Source: Pelagibacterales bacterium SAG-MED22 (GTDB lineage Bacteria; Pseudomonadota; Alphaproteobacteria; Pelagibacterales; Pelagibacteraceae). From it: a DNA stretch of 43,717 nt. Position numbers and translations under genes: made by a program. Under the pieces are notes generated by a model. That model worked only from the letters and a program-made list of their open reading frames with translations, made no database searches and was not told where the DNA came from. The stretch is from positions 1 to 43,717 of the forward strand of contig JACWDT010000009.1 of assembly GCA_014653985.1 (NCBI GenBank). Reading direction: 5' to 3'. This document shows positions 41,127 to 43,717 of the stretch, in pieces (position 1 is the first letter of the stretch; every line of letters begins with the position of its first letter).

Positions 41127-41803
41127 TGGATTTTGATTTAATGTTCACCAGTTTTCCTAAACTTTTAGGTGCAACTGTTGTAACTCTAAAATTATTATCG
41201 GCATCATTATTCTTTGGATTAATCATTGGGCTTTTATTTGCAATCTTAAGATTAAATAAAAATATTTTAATAAATAAGTTTGCTTATGGGTATTCTTATT
41301 TATTTAGAGGAACTCCTTTACTAGTTCAAATTTTCATAATTTATTTTGGATTAGGACAAATTGAATATTTAAGGTCAACATTTTTGTGGGTTATTTTAAA
41401 AGAACCTTATTGGTGTGCAATTATAGCTTTTACTTTAAATACGGGCGCCTATACATCTGAAATATTAAGATCTGCGTTTCAAACTATTAAACCTGGAATA
41501 ATTGAGGCTGGTAAAAGTTTAGGAATCTCTAATAAAATTATTTTTTATAAAATACAAATTCCAATTGCTATAAGACAATCTCTTCCAGCCTACGGAAATG
41601 AAATTATACTAATGATGAAGGGGACATCACTAGCAAGTACAGTTACGTTAATGGATTTAACTGGTGTTGCAAAATATATAATATCAACCACGTTTAAGCC
41701 AATTGAGGTATTTATTGTTGCGGGAGGAATATACTTATTTATGACTTTTATTATTCACAATGTGATTAAATTTTTAGAAAAAAAATATTCTTTTAATAGC
41801 TAG
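41126..41803 (+). CDS. Amino-acid ABC transporter permease (HisM/OccM type)
   Basis: 225 residues, same family as the upstream gene. Features are SYLFRGTPLLVQIFIIYFGLGQ, LNTGAYTSEILRSAFQTIKPGIIEAGKSLGI and EIILMMKGTSLASTVTLMDLTG. An AGGGGG SD lies inside the end of the first permease gene. The ATPase that would complete the transporter is not in the window: the next gene on this strand is a glycosyltransferase. It overlaps the convergent DUF6165 gene by 11 nt. Confidence 0.92.
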   Translation: MDFDLMFTSFPKLLGATVVTLKLLSASLFFGLIIGLLFAILRLNKNILINKFAYGYSYLFRGTPLLVQIFIIYFGLGQIEYLRSTFLWVILKEPYWCAIIAFTLNTGAYTSEILRSAFQTIKPGIIEAGKSLGISNKIIFYKIQIPIAIRQSLPAYGNEIILMMKGTSLASTVTLMDLTGVAKYIISTTFKPIEVFIVAGGIYLFMTFIIHNVIKFLEKKYSFNS

Positions 41804-42182
41804 TATATTCTTTGATCTCTTTGATTTTTGAGCCAGTATAATTGTTTATTTCTAACTTAATTTTTGCTCGATCATCATTTAAAAAATGTACATCCCTTGA
41901 AAGTTTAATAAATTTGTCTGAGAAATTTTGATCTTTTTCACATTGCCTTTTTTCATCTTCAATCACCCAAAGTTTTGCATTGATCTCTTTTAATGAAGAA
42001 AAAAGATTATTTATTTTTTCATCAGATTTAATATTTTTATTTAATTGATCATTAAGGATCGAATGCTCATCTTTGATAAATTTAAGTTTTTCAGGATCTT
42101 TAATTTTATCTTGTTTAATTTCTAAAATTGAAATTTTATCCAACAGCTCACCAACAGATACTTCAACCAGAATTTTATTCAT
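41793..42182 (-). CDS. DUF6165-family protein
   Basis: 129 residues, soluble and strongly helical/coiled-coil. The N terminus MNKILVEVSVGELLDKISILEIKQDKI matches the DUF6165 pattern, and the body has WVIEDEKRQCEKDQNF and the ending FIKLSRDVHFLNDDRAKIKLEIN. No biochemical role is known. Family members are often near sugar-polymer or LPS glycosyltransferase genes, and here the divergent neighbour 32 nt away is a GT9 enzyme. It ends inside the 3' end of the permease gene. Confidence 0.75.
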   Translation of the reverse strand: MNKILVEVSVGELLDKISILEIKQDKIKDPEKLKFIKDEHSILNDQLNKNIKSDEKINNLFSSLKEINAKLWVIEDEKRQCEKDQNFSDKFIKLSRDVHFLNDDRAKIKLEINNYTGSKIKEIKEYTSY

Positions 42183-42214
42183 AAATAAATATACTATGTT
42201 AAGTTGTTTTAAAT

Positions 42215-43156
42215 ATGTCTAATATTTTAATTATTAAACATGGCTCTTTGGGAGATATAGCTCAAGCTTGTGGAGCAATTCAAGACATTTCTGAAAATCA
42301 CCCAGACGATCAGATTCATTTGTTAACAACAAAACCTTATTATGACCTTTTTAAAAAAAATCCTAATATTTCAAATGTCATTTTAGATAAGCGACTATCA
42401 AGATTAAATCTCATTTATTTATATTCATTGATGAAAGAAATTAAAAAACATAGTTTTTCCAAAGTTTTTGATCTTCAAAATTCAAGCAGAACTTCTTTTT
42501 ATAAAAAGATTCTTTTCCCTAAAGTTGGTAAGGAAATATGGTCGTCAACTGAAACTACTTTACCAGAAGGGACTACTAAGCTGGATTTTGATAAAGACTC
42601 TGTGATAGAAAGATTTGATCATCAACTTAAAAGTTCAGGAGTAAAAACATCATATACAGCTAAACCTGATTTTTCATGGAGTGTAACTGATATCTCTAAA
42701 ATAAAGAATTATTATAAACTTGATAATTACATAGTTCTTTTTCCTTTTTGCTCTCCTCATTTAACTTCTAAGAAATGGCCTTATTATAATGATTTGATTT
42801 CTATGATTAATGAAAAAATAGAAAATAAGTTTAAAGTGGTTATAGCACCTGGACCAGATGAAATTAATGAAGCATCAAAAATAAATGCGCTTTGTGTTTT
42901 AGATAATGGCAAGGCACTAGATATTTCACAGCTTGCTTCATTAATTAAAGATAGTTCTTTTGTAATTGCTAATGATACAGGACCTGCTCACATATCTGCA
43001 CATTTAGGTGTTAAAGGATTAGCTTTATTTGGAGCTCATACTACAGCACATAAAGTTAGTATAGAGAGAGAAAACTTTAAAGCTATTCAAGTGAGTGATC
43101 TGTCAAAACTTTCAGCAAATAAGGTATTTGAAAAAATTTTATTGTCCTTAAATTAA
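42215..43156 (+). CDS. Glycosyltransferase family 9 (heptosyltransferase-like)
   Basis: 313-residue GT-B enzyme. The N-terminal nucleotide-fold motif ILIIKHGSLGDIAQACGAI and the C-terminal donor-site motif ANDTGPAHISAHLGVKGLALFGAH are those of ADP-heptose:LPS heptosyltransferases (WaaC/WaaF/RfaQ). VFDLQNSSRTS also fits. It presumably adds a sugar to the lipopolysaccharide core or another surface glycan in the cytoplasm. Which donor is used cannot be told. It shares a 32-nt divergent gap with the DUF6165 gene. Confidence 0.88.
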   Translation: MSNILIIKHGSLGDIAQACGAIQDISENHPDDQIHLLTTKPYYDLFKKNPNISNVILDKRLSRLNLIYLYSLMKEIKKHSFSKVFDLQNSSRTSFYKKILFPKVGKEIWSSTETTLPEGTTKLDFDKDSVIERFDHQLKSSGVKTSYTAKPDFSWSVTDISKIKNYYKLDNYIVLFPFCSPHLTSKKWPYYNDLISMINEKIENKFKVVIAPGPDEINEASKINALCVLDNGKALDISQLASLIKDSSFVIANDTGPAHISAHLGVKGLALFGAHTTAHKVSIERENFKAIQVSDLSKLSANKVFEKILLSLN

Positions 43157-43161
43157 AATTA

Positions 43162-43677
43162 TTACTTATTTTTATAAAATTTAGATAAAAGAACAGGTAA
43201 AAACATCACAATTAAAAATATTCTTAAAAAATGATGGTAGCTTACAAAAATAGGATCAATTTTGTAAGCTACACTTATTACTACCATTTCGTGAATTCCC
43301 CCAGGTGCAAAACTTAAGAATGTTGGAATAAAATCGAAACCTGCATAAGTTAAAACATAAGCAGTAGTCATTGCAACAATTACCAAAATTGCACTAACAA
43401 CTAATCCATGAAAAATAAAATAGAACAATTCATTTAACTTTAAACCATTTAATCTAGTACCCAATGCGGTTCCCAAAAAGACAAATGCAATATTTATGAA
43501 TGTATCTGGAAATCTAGCATCAACTATCTCAAAAGTATAAAATAATCCCGATAAAGCCATAGCGCCAATTAATGCAGGAGAAGGGATTTTAAATTTTTTT
43601 AGTAAATTTGCGAATAAAAAACAAATAGATAGAAGAAATATAATTTCTAAGACATATTTGTAATCATAAACGTTGGA
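43162..43677 (-). CDS. AbrB-family (PF05145-type) membrane protein, N-terminal part missing
   Basis: The C-terminal half of a membrane protein of the AbrB/AmoA-type family (full length about 350 residues; not the AbrB DNA-binding regulator). An ATG at 43560 is internal: the frame continues upstream with YVLEIIFLLSICFLFANLLKKFKIPSPALIGAM, the start of the second AbrB repeat. Later come IAFVFLGTALGTRLNG, FLSFAPGGIHEMVVIS and HHFLRIFLIVMFLP. The frame meets a stop at 43696-43698, within the inverted end repeat (43678-43717), so the cut is probably a contig artefact. Confidence 0.78.
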   Translation of the reverse strand, partial: SNVYDYKYVLEIIFLLSICFLFANLLKKFKIPSPALIGAMALSGLFYTFEIVDARFPDTFINIAFVFLGTALGTRLNGLKLNELFYFIFHGLVVSAILVIVAMTTAYVLTYAGFDFIPTFLSFAPGGIHEMVVISVAYKIDPIFVSYHHFLRIFLIVMFLPVLLSKFYKNK

Positions 43678-43717
43678 AAAATTGTAAAACCTTGAGGTTC
43701 AAACTTGTATTTAGAAA
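43678..43717. repeat. Right-end inverted copy of SpeD-SpeE sequence
   Basis: These last 40 bases are the exact reverse complement of 38562-38601, about 5 kb inside the window, and the match runs to the final base. As on the left end, this looks like a chimeric junction at a contig end. It interrupts the AbrB-family gene. Confidence 0.87.

Noticed and set aside
43162..43560. A complete 132-residue protein starting at the ATG at 43560
   Set aside because: The frame stays open upstream with typical AbrB-repeat sequence, so this ATG is internal and the gene is cut at the window edge.
1..43717. CRISPR arrays, insertion sequences, prophage genes, integrases
   Set aside because: No spaced repeats, transposase, integrase or phage motifs were seen on either strand; the only exact long repeats noticed are the two end copies.

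Overview
Organism. The window is AT-rich (roughly 30% G+C by eye), very densely coded, with many stop/start overlaps (ATGA, TAATG) and short gene gaps. The gene content (TRAP sugar-acid transporter, taurine ABC transporter with an omega-aminotransferase, alanine dehydrogenase and a dimethylglycine-dehydrogenase-like flavoprotein, amino-acid ABC transporter, PEP carboxylase, streamlined regulators) points to a marine oligotrophic alphaproteobacterium of the SAR11/Pelagibacterales type. This is inferred from gene content and composition; no rRNA is present to prove it. Both extreme ends of the window are short perfect inverted copies of sequence inside the window (1-31 copies 875-905; 43678-43717 copies 38562-38601). 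This is typical of chimeric contig ends from amplified single-cell DNA, so the two end genes are probably cut by artefact.

Layout. (1) 3-8245, + strand: a sugar-acid operon with a partial D-2-hydroxyacid dehydrogenase, a TRAP transporter (dctPQM), a 3-hydroxyisobutyrate-dehydrogenase-type reductase, an SDR, an FAH-family hydrolase, an enolase-superfamily dehydratase and an SMP-30 lactonase. Together they fit a non-phosphorylating route of the L-fuconate kind that ends in pyruvate plus a hydroxyacid. (2) 8220-13078, +: PEP carboxylase, CcdA, an azoreductase-like flavoprotein and a HisN-like phosphatase. (3) 17938-13082, - strand: a run of fourteen small genes encoding NTF2-like, cupin, DUF1330 and probable dimeric alpha/beta-barrel proteins, two secreted paralogues, a frameshifted DsbA-fold isomerase, an SMR-like protein without its key glutamate, and a DUF2798 protein. 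This is the least explained part of the window. (4) 18131-22496: a small membrane protein, cysK-cysE, a VOC protein, an HTH regulator, a LysE exporter, a zinc ribbon and MsrB.

(5) 22499-37170: a probable organosulfonate region. It holds an HpsN-like (HisD-family) dehydrogenase with phosphotransacetylase, a BASS transporter, a regulator with two HTHs, a sulfolactate/malate-type dehydrogenase, tauABC with an unusually extended TauC, an omega-amino-acid aminotransferase, alanine dehydrogenase and a flavoprotein-GcvT fusion. Two similar small tail-anchored proteins lie at 26813 and 36970. (6) 37238-39478: tRNA-Met(CAT), then apt and an MTA nucleosidase-like gene transcribed apart from starts only 5 nt from each other, then a fused SpeD-SpeE, which forms a polyamine synthesis and adenine-salvage module. 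(7) 39538-43677: an octopine/lysine-type amino-acid ABC transporter without its ATPase, DUF6165, a GT9 glycosyltransferase and a partial AbrB-family membrane protein.

A recurring feature is that all three periplasmic binding-protein genes (713, 30814, 39538) are followed at once by a perfect 11-12 bp hairpin before the membrane-subunit genes. This suggests that the binding protein is made in excess by attenuation or mRNA-end protection.
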